Assembly: GCA_010015745.1 (NCBI GenBank)
Contig: ML978299.1
Location: forward strand, 1-64,000
From: Setomelanomma holmii
Lineage: Eukaryota; Ascomycota; Dothideomycetes; Pleosporales; Phaeosphaeriaceae
Reading direction: 5' to 3'
DNA length: 64,000 nucleotides
The notes below the pieces were generated by a model, which saw only the letters and a program-made list of their open reading frames with translations, had not been told where the DNA came from and did no database searches. Below are positions 34,536 to 44,800 of the stretch, piece after piece. Position 1 is the stretch's first letter. Every line of letters starts with the position of its first letter. Position numbers and translations under genes: made by a program.

Positions 34536-34697
34536 CACAGTCCGCAACAAGCAAGTCAATACGTTCACCTTCAGAGACCCACTTACCTATCTAGGTAGAA
34601 ATTAATTCTCTATAGGCAACTACTAGGCTCAAATAGGTAATCAATCAAGTCAAGCCAGACCTTCTGAGCCCCACTTAATTGCTTGTTGCGGAGTCTA
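34536..34697. mobile_element. 162-bp hAT-like MITE
   Basis: Inverted ends: the left end CACAGTCCGCAACAAGC pairs with the right end, which on the other strand reads TAGACTCCGCAACAAGC (13 of 17, with CCGCAACAAGC perfect). It is flanked by a perfect 8-bp duplication GAAACCTG at 34528-34535 and 34698-34705, the length made by hAT transposases. No coding capacity. Confidence 0.8.
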
Positions 34698-34705
34698 GAA
34701 ACCTG

Positions 34706-35248
34706 CATATAAAAGCCCTCAAACTATGCGGCCAAAATACTAGCCCTTCAGGAAGCTCAAATACCATAGTAAGTAGCTATATAAAAAACGTTGCCTTGTT
34801 TCCGCGATAGTTTCACGTGTATTATCGCAACTATGGCTAGTCAGCCGTTGTGTGCCGACACAGAAGTTTTGCGGCTAGTCATCTCGATCGAGGTGCCGAG
34901 AGAACAAGGAGCAAGTCGATACCTGCCAGCGCACGCAGTCCACGACGCATCTTACACTGAAGTCAAAGCCAACTTGGTGAGGTCATATCGCTTCTTTATC
35001 AGATAAACCACCTTGAGAATTGGGTGAAAGCACGAGAAACAGTGTTTGCAAGTTAGAAAGCTAAGTATATATTTGTGCGTGAAAATTCGAATCACAATAT
35101 CACCTTCATTGATCCCATATCGGTCGCGCCTAGTCGCCGCCTTTTTCCTAGTCTTGTTTTCGACTCTTACCAGAGCTAGATGTGCGAGCACGCTGCGCAC
35201 GAAATTCCTGAGCATAACGGACTTGTAAGGCATACGATAGCTCATCCA
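34706..35248. other. Spacer; possible lost 3' part of the next hypothetical gene
   Basis: On the minus strand a short open stretch near 35245-35150 reads DELSYALQVRYAQEFRAQRA and may be the frameshifted C-terminus of the gene at 35249-35713. Otherwise nothing is seen. Confidence 0.3.
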
Positions 35249-35713
35249 TCAACCTACAGGATACTTTGATGTGCCCTGTCGGCTGAATAGCTCAGCGTCA
35301 GTCTCATCATGGAAGACAGCAGCGACGAGATTCACGCCGCTTGCATCAGTCTCCAGCACAACCGCCGGGGTGAACCCAGGTCTAGGAGGCCAAAAGTGCA
35401 GCACTAAGGACAAGATATCCTTGGTTATGGTCTTACACTGCCAGAAAAGGTTTTCTTCTAGACATGTGCCGTTGTAGAAGTAGATTAAGCCTCCATCAGG
35501 ATCTGGTCCTCGGTATCGATACTCACGACTCTGATGAGCTCTAACATCCACCGATCCAGGCTCATTTGCTGTAGGCATATCGTGGGAACTTACAGTGATA
35601 TTCGAAAGAGTTTTCGGTGTTTGTCGAATGTGGTACAAAAGGTCTAATCCCTCACCAGAACAGCTCCCGTGATAAGAGATATATATACACGACGGCCCGG
35701 TACGATTCATCAT
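35249..35713 (-). CDS. Hypothetical protein, possible relative of the 33.7-kb gene
   Basis: From ATG 35713 (MMNRTGPSCIYISYHGSCSG) a 154-residue frame reads to a stop at 35249. Its middle (LIYFYNGTCLEENLFWQCKT, followed by a helical stretch and GFTPAVVLE) resembles the arrangement in the gene at 33671-34382 (ADIYDKTTKEELFWQEV, helix, GFRAKTVIVFE). The resemblance is weak, resting mainly on the shared E-x-LFWQ and the spacing. The end TSKYPVG may be a frameshift product. No known family. Confidence 0.4.
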   Translation of the reverse strand: MMNRTGPSCIYISYHGSCSGEGLDLLYHIRQTPKTLSNITVSSHDMPTANEPGSVDVRAHQSREYRYRGPDPDGGLIYFYNGTCLEENLFWQCKTITKDILSLVLHFWPPRPGFTPAVVLETDASGVNLVAAVFHDETDAELFSRQGTSKYPVG

Positions 35714-36594
35714 CAAGAAAGACAAGACAATTAGAACACAGTGATTGATGAACCTTCAGCAGGCTCAGTTTTCATGTCTTTCGTGCTCTTGAATCTTGGA
35801 ACTCTGTGCCTCGACTACGTTGTTTATGCTACTTACGTGTAAAGAGCATAAGGGCCTTGTTGCCCAGTATATCATTCACTGTCTCCGTTATATAGATCAA
35901 CGAGTATATGGAAAGATCATACCTTTCATTTTGGCAACAGCCAATGTGCGCGAGGCCATCGGTTGCCAGCGCACTGATCAATGTGTAGCCTCGTCACAGT
36001 CGTTGCTTCGAGTCGTGCGACGAGTCATGCAGGACACGGAAATGCCTCTGCAATCGAGTGCCAGGCTTTTGATAGCCAGATAGTTGATGGTAGCGTTCTT
36101 CGTGAAAGCTTGGAATTTTGTGTTCGACGTTTGCAACTGCAAAGCTGGTCAGCTTGGGGCGAGTTCCTCAGCCGCAAATTCATGCGTCACGGCCCCACCT
36201 TGCCCATTCGCTCCCACAAATCTCGTCTCACCGACTGTATCGCCGTTCGGCCAATACTCGTAAAGCGGTCAAATGCTGACTTAGACGGCAGCATGACATC
36301 GTGGATTTCGCATGCCGATCGTGTACGATTGATGCGTAGCTTCCCGGACACATAGACCCTAGCGCGACGCACGTTCTAAGTCGCATTCTGCACTTCGGAA
36401 TCCATCGTCATTTCTATCTTTTCGGTCCCAAAATAGAATGATAGATCTGCGCGAATGCGGGCTTACCCGCACGCCACAGTTGTACAGATTTGATGTCTGC
36501 TTATATTTATGATGTGCTGCAAATTCACCACGGATTCGTCTCACTCATCCCGCAGCTTTGTCGACGAAAATTGCGATCAGAAACTGCACCTGCC
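35714..36594. other. Spacer upstream of the GMC oxidoreductase
   Basis: No supportable gene on either strand; expected to carry the promoter of the GMC gene. Confidence 0.45.
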
Positions 36595-38321
36595 ATGTTC
36601 GGATTAAAAGTTTTGAGCGCTGTGCTTCCTATCGCTATTCTCGAGTTGACGGTATCCGCTGCATGCAGCGGCGATGCGTGGGATGTCATCATCGTCGGTA
36701 CGAAGTACTCCCAGAGCTTCTTACTAAATTTATGTTCACTAACACGATGAAAGGATCTGGGCCAGCGGGAATTGTGGTAGCAGATCGCATGAGCGAAGCT
36801 GGCAAGAAGACTTTGATACTCGAACAAGGCGGGCCGTCGTACTTCGCCACTGGCGGTCGGGCAAGGCCAGATTGGCTGAACGGCACGGAACTCAGCCGTG
36901 TCGATGTTCCAGGTCTATACAAATCCATCTTCTCGAACAGTGATGGCAATCTCACATGCCCACCCGAGTGGCTGAACTCATTTCAGGGATGCACCGTTGG
37001 CGGAAGTACTGCCATCAACGCTGGCCTGTTCTTTCAGCCACCAGCAAGCGATTGGGACCGATACTTTCCTGATGGATGGAAGAACGCCGATATGCAACGC
37101 GCGATCCAAAAGGTCAGAGAGAAGCAAACATCTACCGACAACCCGTCGCAGGATGGCAAGAGGTATCTTCAGAGTGGTTACGAAGCAGCTAAGCAGTGGC
37201 TCGTCGATGGAGCTGGATTCAAAGAAGTCGGACTGAACGATGGACCTCAGAATCATACCAAAAGCAAGGTATTCGGCCACCCAGTGTTCAATTATGAGGG
37301 TGGTCAGCGAAGCGGCCCGGTAAAGACCTATCTACAGTCGGCACTTGCTAGGGAGAACTTCTCGTTCATGACTGGCGCACGTGTTTTGCGCGTGTCGCGC
37401 GAAGTCGACACTGCGATTGGCGTTGAGGTGGAGAACAGTGACGGAGGCGTCAATGCGACGACAGAGCACTGCGTTACAGACGGAGGTCGTATCATCGTGT
37501 CCGCTGGTGCAATCCTTAGTCCTCAGGTATTGATGTGGTCAGGCATTGGTGATGCGGAAATCCTCACCAATATCTCCAGCCTGGGCCTAATCAAGACTCC
37601 ATCGCAAGATTGGATCAACAACACCGCCGTCGGTGATAAGGTCTTTGACAACCCCAACACTTTCATTGAGCTCTACTCTGATTCGATTGCGTCATACAAC
37701 TACAGCTACTCTGATTCTAGACCGGAAGATCGCGACCTGTATCTCCAGTCACGTTCAGGACCATACAGCTTCGCTTCAGAAACAAGTGCTTTCTGGGACA
37801 TCATCCAGCAAGACGAAGACCTAGTCGGCGTGCAAGGCACCATCGACTCATCGGGCTTTCAAGACTACTTTGAAGATGGCACCATCACACTGAACGTGTA
37901 CGGCACATCGGGACTGCGCTCGTTTGGTCGTGTCGGTCTTGACGCAAAAGGCATCGCGCTACCTACGTCCAACTTCTATGCCGACAAGCGCGATGCTCAA
38001 GCCGTCGCAACTTTCATCCACAACATCTTCGCCGCTTTACCATCAACGCTCAAGCCGCTCAACATCGCGCAGAACTCCACGGTAGACGATTTGACGACCT
38101 GGGTAAGCACATATAGCCCATACACTATGGGCAACGTGCAGCATTGGAGTAGCAGCTGTCGACTGGAGTCTTGTGTGGATGTGGATGCGAAGGTTATTGG
38201 TATGAAGAATTTGTTCGTCGTGGACGCATCGATCAGTGCGCCACTGACCACGAACCCCGCTATGGGCACGATGATCATTGCGGAAAGGGCTGTCGAGAGA
38301 ATACTGGCACTTGACGCCTAG
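36595..38321 (+). CDS. Secreted GMC oxidoreductase, cellobiose-dehydrogenase flavodomain type, 2 exons
   Basis: FAD-dependent oxidoreductase. Exons 36595-36697 and 36754-38321 give 556 residues. The signal peptide is MFGLKVLSAVLPIAILELTVSA. The intron splits the dinucleotide-binding motif DVIIVGSGPAGIVVADRM; loss of the motif without splicing confirms it. GMC signatures follow: LILEQGG, GCTVGGSTAINAGLFFQPP and GGRIIVSAGAILSPQVLMWSGIG. The active-site pair is His498 (GNVQHWSSSCR) and Asn535 (TTNPAMGTM). The pattern SSCRLESCVDVDAKVIGMKN resembles the dehydrogenase domain of cellobiose dehydrogenases (AA3_1), but no heme b domain is attached. Likely oxidises a sugar or polyol outside the cell. 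Several Asn-x-Ser/Thr sites fit secretion. Confidence 0.88.
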
Positions 38322-38866
38322 GTGGGACCGGTTTTGACATCAATGCTGGCCCCGCCATAGCTCGAAAGAGCCGGTCGAATTGACTATCATGACAGACGAC
38401 CGATCAGCTTCTTGAAATCTGTCAAGGAACGAACGTCCACCATTTCGCCGAGTCGCGATTCATGTCAGGACCTTGCTCAAAGGTCGATCAAAAGTTGATC
38501 ATATTTATTGGAAACCATATTCTTATGCTTGTAGTTAACGGCTCAGATGTAGCACGCATGTGTCAAGCAACGGAGAGCGAGCACTCGGAAGCCACTTGAA
38601 TTTCTGGCAGATATAGTGGTTGGCACCCAAGGATCGAGTTTGTTGTTGTGCGGCGTACCAACTTTATCACATCGATATGGCCTAGAGTACGACATAATGG
38701 CCCAAAGGACTTATCTGATGTAACGAGAGAATGGCATAGTAAGTACATGCCACCACGCCATAGCTACGGCGTCACGTTATAGCGAGATATGCGACTGAGG
38801 AATAGCCGCGAGTAATTGCAATGTCATTGACCACTTCTTCGACCTCTTTATGACTTCTGGTGCACT
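38322..38866. other. Convergent spacer between GMC and SDR genes
   Basis: About 545 bp between converging genes; no gene seen. Confidence 0.55.
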
Positions 38867-39834
38867 TCACATTCCAGGGAATGTGTTGACAGCCAATCTC
38901 ACCTTCAGCAAGTCGCCTTTCAAAATTTCTTCTTTCTTCGCACTCAACTCCTCCATGTCCCAGCAAGCGCTGACATAGCGCCCAGCAAGCCACTCCCTCC
39001 TCTCCGTGCCCAACCATGCGAAAGTGTCGCCCGCAAGCTCTGGTGTATCAACCAAATGGTCATGATATGCATCAGGCATAGTCGTCGCCAATTCTGTCTT
39101 GACGCCACCAGGGTGTATACTGATCGCTAGCATCCCATCTTTACCATTGCCATGGTCTTGGTTGATGTACTCCGTGAAACGAAGTACGGCGAGTTTCGCG
39201 GGTCCGTACGAGTTACTTAGAGGCGGGACCATTGTTGCGCCGATGGAGGAGACATTGATGATGATCTTCGAGTCGGACTTCAAGAGCAGGGGCCAGAACG
39301 CATGGGTCACGAGATAGAGTCCCTTGACGTTGACTTCCCAGTCTTTCCACCACTCGTCCGGGTCGGTGTCGGGGATGCCCGCAAAAGACGACAGGTAGCC
39401 TGCGTTATTGATGAGGACGTCAAGTCGACCTTCAAAAGCATCGCCTACGTTTTTGACGGCTACCATCACGCTGCTGTGGTCGGTGACATCGAGGTTCAGA
39501 GCTAGGACATCTGGTTGTGGACGGCCGGCTTGCTTTGCTGCTTCTTTGACGTCCTTGGTGATGGCCTCGAGGGAAGATCGGGCACCGAGAGCGATTCGAG
39601 ATGCGCCTGCTTTGGCGTAGCTGATGGCTATGGCCTTTCCGACACCTTTCGAAGCACCCGTGATCAAGACACTCTTTCCTCTAAGGTTGAAATTTGAAGG
39701 ATCGATGTATGCATATGTGTCATGGCGGTCTTTCGTGAAGTTGACACCTGAGTCTATCAGCAAAGCCAGTCTCAGATGACACTGCGATGATATATACCGC
39801 TGTTCTGGTACTTCTGTCCTGGATCTTGCGACAT
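38867..39834 (-). CDS. Short-chain dehydrogenase/reductase, 2 exons
   Basis: NAD(P)-dependent oxidoreductase. Exons 39834-39798 and 39747-38867 give 305 residues, starting MSQDPGQKYQNSGVNFTKDR. A classical SDR pattern: cofactor site VLITGASKGVGKAIA (about residues 43-57), LDVTD, LINNAGYLSSF, and the catalytic Ser-Tyr-Lys as NVSSIG and SYGPAKLAVLRF, followed by IHPGGVKTELA. The ARSS after the second strand, which lacks an acidic residue, favours NADPH. Substrate unknown. A MITE ends 53 bp upstream of the start codon, inside what should be the promoter or 5' UTR. Confidence 0.9.
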
Positions 39835-39887
39835 GATGGGGATGATGATGTGAGTGCTGAACTCGAATATTGCCAAGTTTCGCAGTA

Positions 39888-40318
39888 TATAACGTAGTTT
39901 ATATGCGAGGCGCCCATACAAGCGAGGCGCCCACACGAAAACCACACCAAACAGCAGATTTTTGGCAACCTGATATCCCAACAACCGCTAGATAGATTCC
40001 TCTGAATTTCCCTATAGTGCTGTATGTGTATATCCTTAAAGACTCTAGGATTACAGGGCTATAGCTACCCTAGAGAGAAACTTGAGGGCTAAAAAAGCAA
40101 GGAGGGGTTTTTTTCTTGATAAATTTGTAACAACTTCACCTAGAGCCCTGTAATTACAGAATTTGAATGCTTACATATATGCTGCTTTATAGTAAGATTT
40201 TGAGAAGAATCTATTAGGCGGTTGTCGAGTTATGAAGTTGCCAAAATTCTGCTTTTTGGTGTGTTTTTGGGGTGGGCGCCTCGCTTGTATGGGCGCCGCG
40301 CATATAAACTACGTTATA
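39888..40318. mobile_element. 431-bp MITE with about 110-bp terminal inverted repeats
   Basis: The left end starts TATAACGTAGTTTATATGCG and the right end, on the other strand, reads the same 20 bases. Similarity continues for about 110 bp, including GGCGCCCATACAAGCGAGGC on both sides, TTTTGGCAAC and CAACCGC. A TA at each border fits a Tc1/mariner-type TA target. The left arm also has a direct repeat of GCGAGGCGCCCA 17 bp apart. The interior (about 40000-40200) has a second small inverted pair (ATTACAGGGCT and AGCCCTGTAAT). No coding capacity. Confidence 0.85.
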
Positions 40319-40782
40319 CCAATATTTGTGACGTACATCGGACTTGACGATACTCTTGACATAAGTCCTCCAACTCGCTCCCACGATTTGTCGCAACCAC
40401 CTACATCATGGGGCCCTAGACCGCTTCTTTGAATAACAGGATATAGTCCAACTTGAACTCGGGGTTCACTGGTAGAAACCATGGTTTTGCGAACAATATT
40501 GTTGTTGAAGTCAGTGTCGGCACAGATGCCGGAAGCGTCTTGATGCGGTTAGTACACTGTGGCGGAGCAGTGGGATGACGCGGCACCTGTCAATCATGGT
40601 ACTGTTATACCACACATTTCTACGCCCGTTGACATGTTTCGTATCCTGAAACGACTCGGGGTTCTGTTCGATATCTGGAGAAGTACACTTGCTGTCTCTT
40701 CGTTGTTCCACTTCCATTTGCTTGCACCACACGCAATTACACTAGCTCGACCGGGAAGCCGGACATACTGGCATTAACAGCA

Positions 40783-41610
40783 ATGGGGCGGAAAGATGAC
40801 GGCACCATAGGCGGTATTTGCGGATATGCAAAGTCGAAGTACGAAGAAAGAGTAGACGAGAAGAGGCGGAGATGGTCGAACAGTGAGCCGACAAGCGCTG
40901 GTCGTCAACACGGATACAGCAAATTGCACAAGCCTCCGCAAGTGCGCAAAGCTGTACGACCAACGTCTGAAAAGCCTCGAAACCGATTGCAAAAGGCTAC
41001 TGTACACCAAGGGCCTCATAATCAAGCTGCTCCTGATCTTTTCGTTCTCGAGTTCGAGCCATACGCGAACAGCTCACAGTCCGGCAAGGTTCTGGGAGTA
41101 TACTCGACCTTTGACGCAGTCACACTCGGCGCATTGAAGCATGGCGCATACACTTTCTCGAGAGAAGGCTTGCTAGATGGTTCAGAATATCTGAGTCCTG
41201 ATGGTCGTATCAAAATTGCTCGAACCATGGTCCAGTTATCTGGTACAAGAGCTACTGTTCCGGAGCGAAGCAAAAGTGCAAGCGGAGACATCGTTAGACT
41301 TGACATACCGCATCCAGAGACTCAAGAAGAAAGTGAGAAAGAAGCAATCCCCAAGAATTCTGTGTTCTTAGCCATATGTGAAGGACCTGACAAGGCATCG
41401 TGGATTGGCGTTTTCGCCGATAAGAGCCTGGCTTGGGGTGCCTGTCTAAAGGACAAGGCCATGTGTGCCACATCATATACCTTCCGCGATGAGATCCGGA
41501 GCATCACTTTGGGCAGTATGCCACAAGTTACGGCGAGACTCGAGGGAGGGTCGGCCAATAGGCGCTACACTTGGACGGTCAAAGCTCACGCCATTGACGG
41601 CTCGACTTGA
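40783..41610 (+). CDS. Hypothetical protein
   Basis: A 275-residue intronless frame with an ATG start. The first 85 residues are basic and low in hydrophobics (YEERVDEKRRRWSNSEPTSA), probably disordered. The remainder looks folded (DLFVLEFEPYANSSQSGKVL, GVYSTFDAVTLGALKHGAY, SVFLAICEGPDKASWIGVFA, DKSLAWGACLKDKAMCATSY). The segments VLGVYSTFDAVTLGA and WIGVFADKSLAWGAC look like an internal two-fold repeat. No known family; the style matches ascomycete-specific hypotheticals. Confidence 0.6.
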   Translation: MGRKDDGTIGGICGYAKSKYEERVDEKRRRWSNSEPTSAGRQHGYSKLHKPPQVRKAVRPTSEKPRNRLQKATVHQGPHNQAAPDLFVLEFEPYANSSQSGKVLGVYSTFDAVTLGALKHGAYTFSREGLLDGSEYLSPDGRIKIARTMVQLSGTRATVPERSKSASGDIVRLDIPHPETQEESEKEAIPKNSVFLAICEGPDKASWIGVFADKSLAWGACLKDKAMCATSYTFRDEIRSITLGSMPQVTARLEGGSANRRYTWTVKAHAIDGST

Positions 41611-41686
41611 TCAAGTGCTGGCATTGTGACTTGCCAGGGAAAGAGGTGTGGCTGCAAAGCTGCGGAAGATTGGTTAGTGACAGACC

Positions 41687-42112
41687 ATGCGATGCACTTT
41701 CACTCTGCCGGCATTCAATGTACAGTCCTGCCCTGCGAGTATGGAAGCCGCAACGTCAAGTTCCCAAGCCTGGTTTCTGCATACGCAAACAGCTGCAACC
41801 CTCAACTCAACCTGGATTACGAACCAGCCGACCTTGCACCGACCAGACTTCATCGCGCCCCTTGCAAGGGGCCTTGCCAAACAAGACATGTTCCATCAGC
41901 AGAATCGGACAGAAGGCGCTCCAAATGAGCGAGAGTTCAAGGCGAGACACACGGCGTGCTCTGCACAGTCCGTATACCACGACCTCCAGTGCGGCCACCG
42001 GGTCGTGGCACTGTACCCCTGGGAGACATGTGACCTCAATTGCCCGAAGACGTTGTTCCGTTTCTCAAGGAGTATTTGCAGTGGCGCATCTTGGACTTGT
42101 CGTCCAACCTGA
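41687..42112 (+). CDS. Hypothetical protein with Cys-rich motif
   Basis: A 141-residue frame from ATG 41687. Near the end it contains QSVYHDLQCGHRVVALYPWE followed by TCDLNC, comparable to YHQLLCSHRVRTDFVEDC then GANC in the protein at 58871, so both may share a small metal-binding motif. After this motif the frame runs into a different-looking tail, while the overlapping frame continues plausibly (PEDVVPFLKEYLQWRILDLS, to 42285), so a one-base frameshift near 42040 or an unseen intron is possible. Confidence 0.45.
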   Translation: MRCTFTLPAFNVQSCPASMEAATSSSQAWFLHTQTAATLNSTWITNQPTLHRPDFIAPLARGLAKQDMFHQQNRTEGAPNEREFKARHTACSAQSVYHDLQCGHRVVALYPWETCDLNCPKTLFRFSRSICSGASWTCRPT

Positions 42113-42427
42113 TAGTGGGTCGCGAGCAAGAGGCGCGTCTTGAGATTGCGGTCACTCATCGTACCTTCACGCCACCAAATGAGCAGGACTTGCTTGGTGT
42201 TTATGGGCCGGCGACCGAGTATCCTGACATTGCCAGCGACAAGGCGGGCGGGCTGGGCTACACGTATCCTACTTCCAATCCTTGAGTGAGTACGGGCAGA
42301 CCTTGTTGAGATGTTGATAATGTGGCGGGGGCAATACACCAATCACACAGCCAAACTATCTTTGTCGTGTCAAGTTCATTCGCAATGTGCATCTTGCATA
42401 TACTGAGTCATTGGACTATCATCAGTG

Positions 42428-42462
42428 TATCTATATATCTATATATCTATATATCTATATAG
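42428..42462. repeat. CTATATAT microsatellite
   Basis: Four units of an 8-bp CTATATAT repeat in the spacer between the hypothetical gene and the nitrilase gene. Confidence 0.85.
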
Positions 42463-42713
42463 GTCCGCGAGTCTGAGCAACATACAAACGCTGATCTGTG
42501 ACCAAAAGGTCCTGCCAGGTCCTAATATTCGTCCCTGCCCAGCTCGCGTATGCATCAAAAACTCGTATGAACCTTTTGCTACCGTCTTACTGCGGCGATG
42601 CGATCGCTCGCAGTCTCACAGCATCCAGGCTTACCATTACAGCAGTCACGACTAAGACAGTCTTGTATTCACAATCTATGTACATCGTACCCATGCATCG
42701 CCGACCATTGCAA

Positions 42714-43997
42714 TTAGAACGGTGGCGGCGCCAACTCCAGCCCCTCGACACTCAGCTTAAATTGATCACTTCTCGAGTAGCTCCCGCCAGCGTCAAAATC
42801 GAGTCTGCCCCTCTCGCAATCCTCAAAGTCAACTTCGGCGACCAGCAACTCGTCTTCGACTTCCCACAACGGGCCAGCGAGGACTTCGCCGAGAGGCGAA
42901 ATTATACATGATCCGCCGCGGCTGACAAACTCTTTGCCTTCGCTCGACGACTTCGCCTGCGGGGTAGCCGACGTCTGGAAAGGATCGACGTTGAGTGCGT
43001 CGTCGACGAACGGAGGTGGTGAGGAAATGATAGCAGAGTGGTCATCATTAGGTTGCGCCGCGTTCTCATTCTCGGCTTCGCGAATGGGAATGCAAATTTC
43101 ATGTCCTTCATCCGTTTTGCAAATCGTGCTCTTCCTTCGGCCTGAACTTCTCCTTGGCACATGCTCCTCCTTATACTGCAATGGCCCATTCACTTCTTTA
43201 TTCTCCTTGCCCTCTTTTTTACCACCCGTAATCCACTCCGGCAAATGCTTCTTCCTCACACACTGATTCGCACTAACCACAAAACACCTCCCCTCACACC
43301 CCACCGTACGCATAAGGCTTTCCCACGTATCCCGCGCATCCGCCGTGGGCGCAAACCACAAATTCACGTTCTGACTGTACAAACTCTGCCGCAGCATTGG
43401 CATGTAATTCTCCCAACATATCGCCGAGCCAATCGTCAACTTGACGCCTTTGATTTCCGTCGTCATTGCGCGCAACGTGGATGCGGTGCCGAAACCCCAT
43501 ATCAACCGCTCGCTGCCGGTAGGCATGACTTTGCGCCTCTTGCCTAGTACGCCGAGCTTCGGACATACGAAGACAACGCCGCAGTATAATGTGCCTGCAC
43601 ATCGCTCAACGAGTCCGGTGACGACGAAGACGCCTGTTTCTCGTGCGATTCGCTCTAATTTCTCGCGCACACCGTCACCGCGGTATTTCTTCCCGCGCGG
43701 CAGCTCGAGCTTCCTTTCCACCCAGTCCTGCCCAGCGCCAGCTGGTGTATCACCTAGATCGACCGCGTCGTGGAAATAGTGCAGAAATTGTTCGCGGCCT
43801 TCAGGGGCGCGGGCGCCTACGGCTGCACCGAAACTGCATGTCCGTGGATATCCACCAAGATATGCTTCGGGAAAGAGGATGATATCAATGCCTTGAGCGG
43901 CAGCGCGTTTGGTGGTTGCTTCGAGGGCGTGGAGTGTCTTTTGGGTCGTGGAGAGTGTGCGGGATTGGGCGGAGGCGAGTTTGAGCTTTTGGGGCAT
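42714..43997 (-). CDS. Nitrilase
   Basis: Carbon-nitrogen hydrolase that converts nitriles to acids. From ATG 43997 the protein has 427 residues and no intron. The catalytic triad is visible: Glu44 in LFPEAYLGGYP, Lys156 in GKRRKVMPTGSERLIWGFG and Cys194 in SAICWENYMP. The Trp-Glu after the Cys and the GFG after the lysine loop favour true nitrilases over amidases. Between the conserved DTWESLMRTVGCEGRCFV region and GGSCIISPLGEVLAGP lies a hydrophilic insertion of about 110 residues (EWITGGKKEGKENKEVNGPL and onward), much longer than usual. The frame stays open 135 codons upstream to 44402, but that part does not resemble nitrilase; the 43997 start gives the normal N-terminus. Confidence 0.9.
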   Translation of the reverse strand: MPQKLKLASAQSRTLSTTQKTLHALEATTKRAAAQGIDIILFPEAYLGGYPRTCSFGAAVGARAPEGREQFLHYFHDAVDLGDTPAGAGQDWVERKLELPRGKKYRGDGVREKLERIARETGVFVVTGLVERCAGTLYCGVVFVCPKLGVLGKRRKVMPTGSERLIWGFGTASTLRAMTTEIKGVKLTIGSAICWENYMPMLRQSLYSQNVNLWFAPTADARDTWESLMRTVGCEGRCFVVSANQCVRKKHLPEWITGGKKEGKENKEVNGPLQYKEEHVPRRSSGRRKSTICKTDEGHEICIPIREAENENAAQPNDDHSAIISSPPPFVDDALNVDPFQTSATPQAKSSSEGKEFVSRGGSCIISPLGEVLAGPLWEVEDELLVAEVDFEDCERGRLDFDAGGSYSRSDQFKLSVEGLELAPPPF

Positions 43998-44800
43998 AAT
44001 GAACGAGGTCGTGGAGGTGGCCCTCGTGCTGGCAATGGAGGGCAGCAGAAGTTGGCGATGTTGGACAAAAGTTTTCGACCGTCCTATGACCTGAAGAATG
44101 TTCCAACGGCTATCGAAGGAAGAAATATAACGTCTGAGCGTCTGGTGCGTGGAACAGCTCTCAAGCTTCCCCGCTGCCGATTTCTCCATTTCGGCACGAC
44201 TGAGCTTCTCCAAATTGCCGCAGCCATTGGCTTTGAGATCGTTTGGAAGAGTACGTTGTGATAAGTACCGATGATTAGCATTCGTCGAAGAATACGCAGT
44301 AGGAGAAAGAGCACAATTTGGTTTGGCAAAAGCAGGCCTGATGCATTGTCTTCGTTCGTTGACATTTTGGCGAGTCAGGAACCGTACCTGAGCCGTCCAC
44401 ATGTGTCATGTTTCATCTCCCAATCCTGGTCCTTTGCGGGTATATCCGCTCATATCCTTCGCATAATCATGCAAGACATAATGATGAGCTTCTCTCGAAC
44501 CCCGTCCCAAAAGCATGCCTCCCTGCCTATGCCAAGACCCATGAAGAATGCTGAAAGTGCGGAAATGACTGAAGGGGTATCGTTCAAAAAGTGAGTTAAT
44601 GCGCAAGAGTATTACAATCTCATAATTGGCGAAAGACGACGTGTAGCTGCGTGGCAGTCGGCGATGCTAACCAGTATGGTTAGCGACGGCTCGATAGGCG
44701 TGTGTGAAATCGTCTAAACTTACCAAAATAGACCGTGCCGAGAAGTAGCTCGCATGTGAAACAAGACTTAAAGTTTGGCTCACTGACAAGCATATGTGCG
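43998..44800. other. Upstream region of nitrilase
   Basis: Open in the nitrilase frame to 44402 but without recognisable domains, so probably promoter and 5' UTR. A mitochondrial presequence version starting at an upstream ATG cannot be excluded. Confidence 0.4.

Noticed and set aside
42714..44402. Nitrilase starting at the upstream limit of the open frame (562 residues)
   Set aside because: The extra 135 residues do not resemble nitrilase, and MPQKLKLASAQ at 43997 is the normal family N-terminus.
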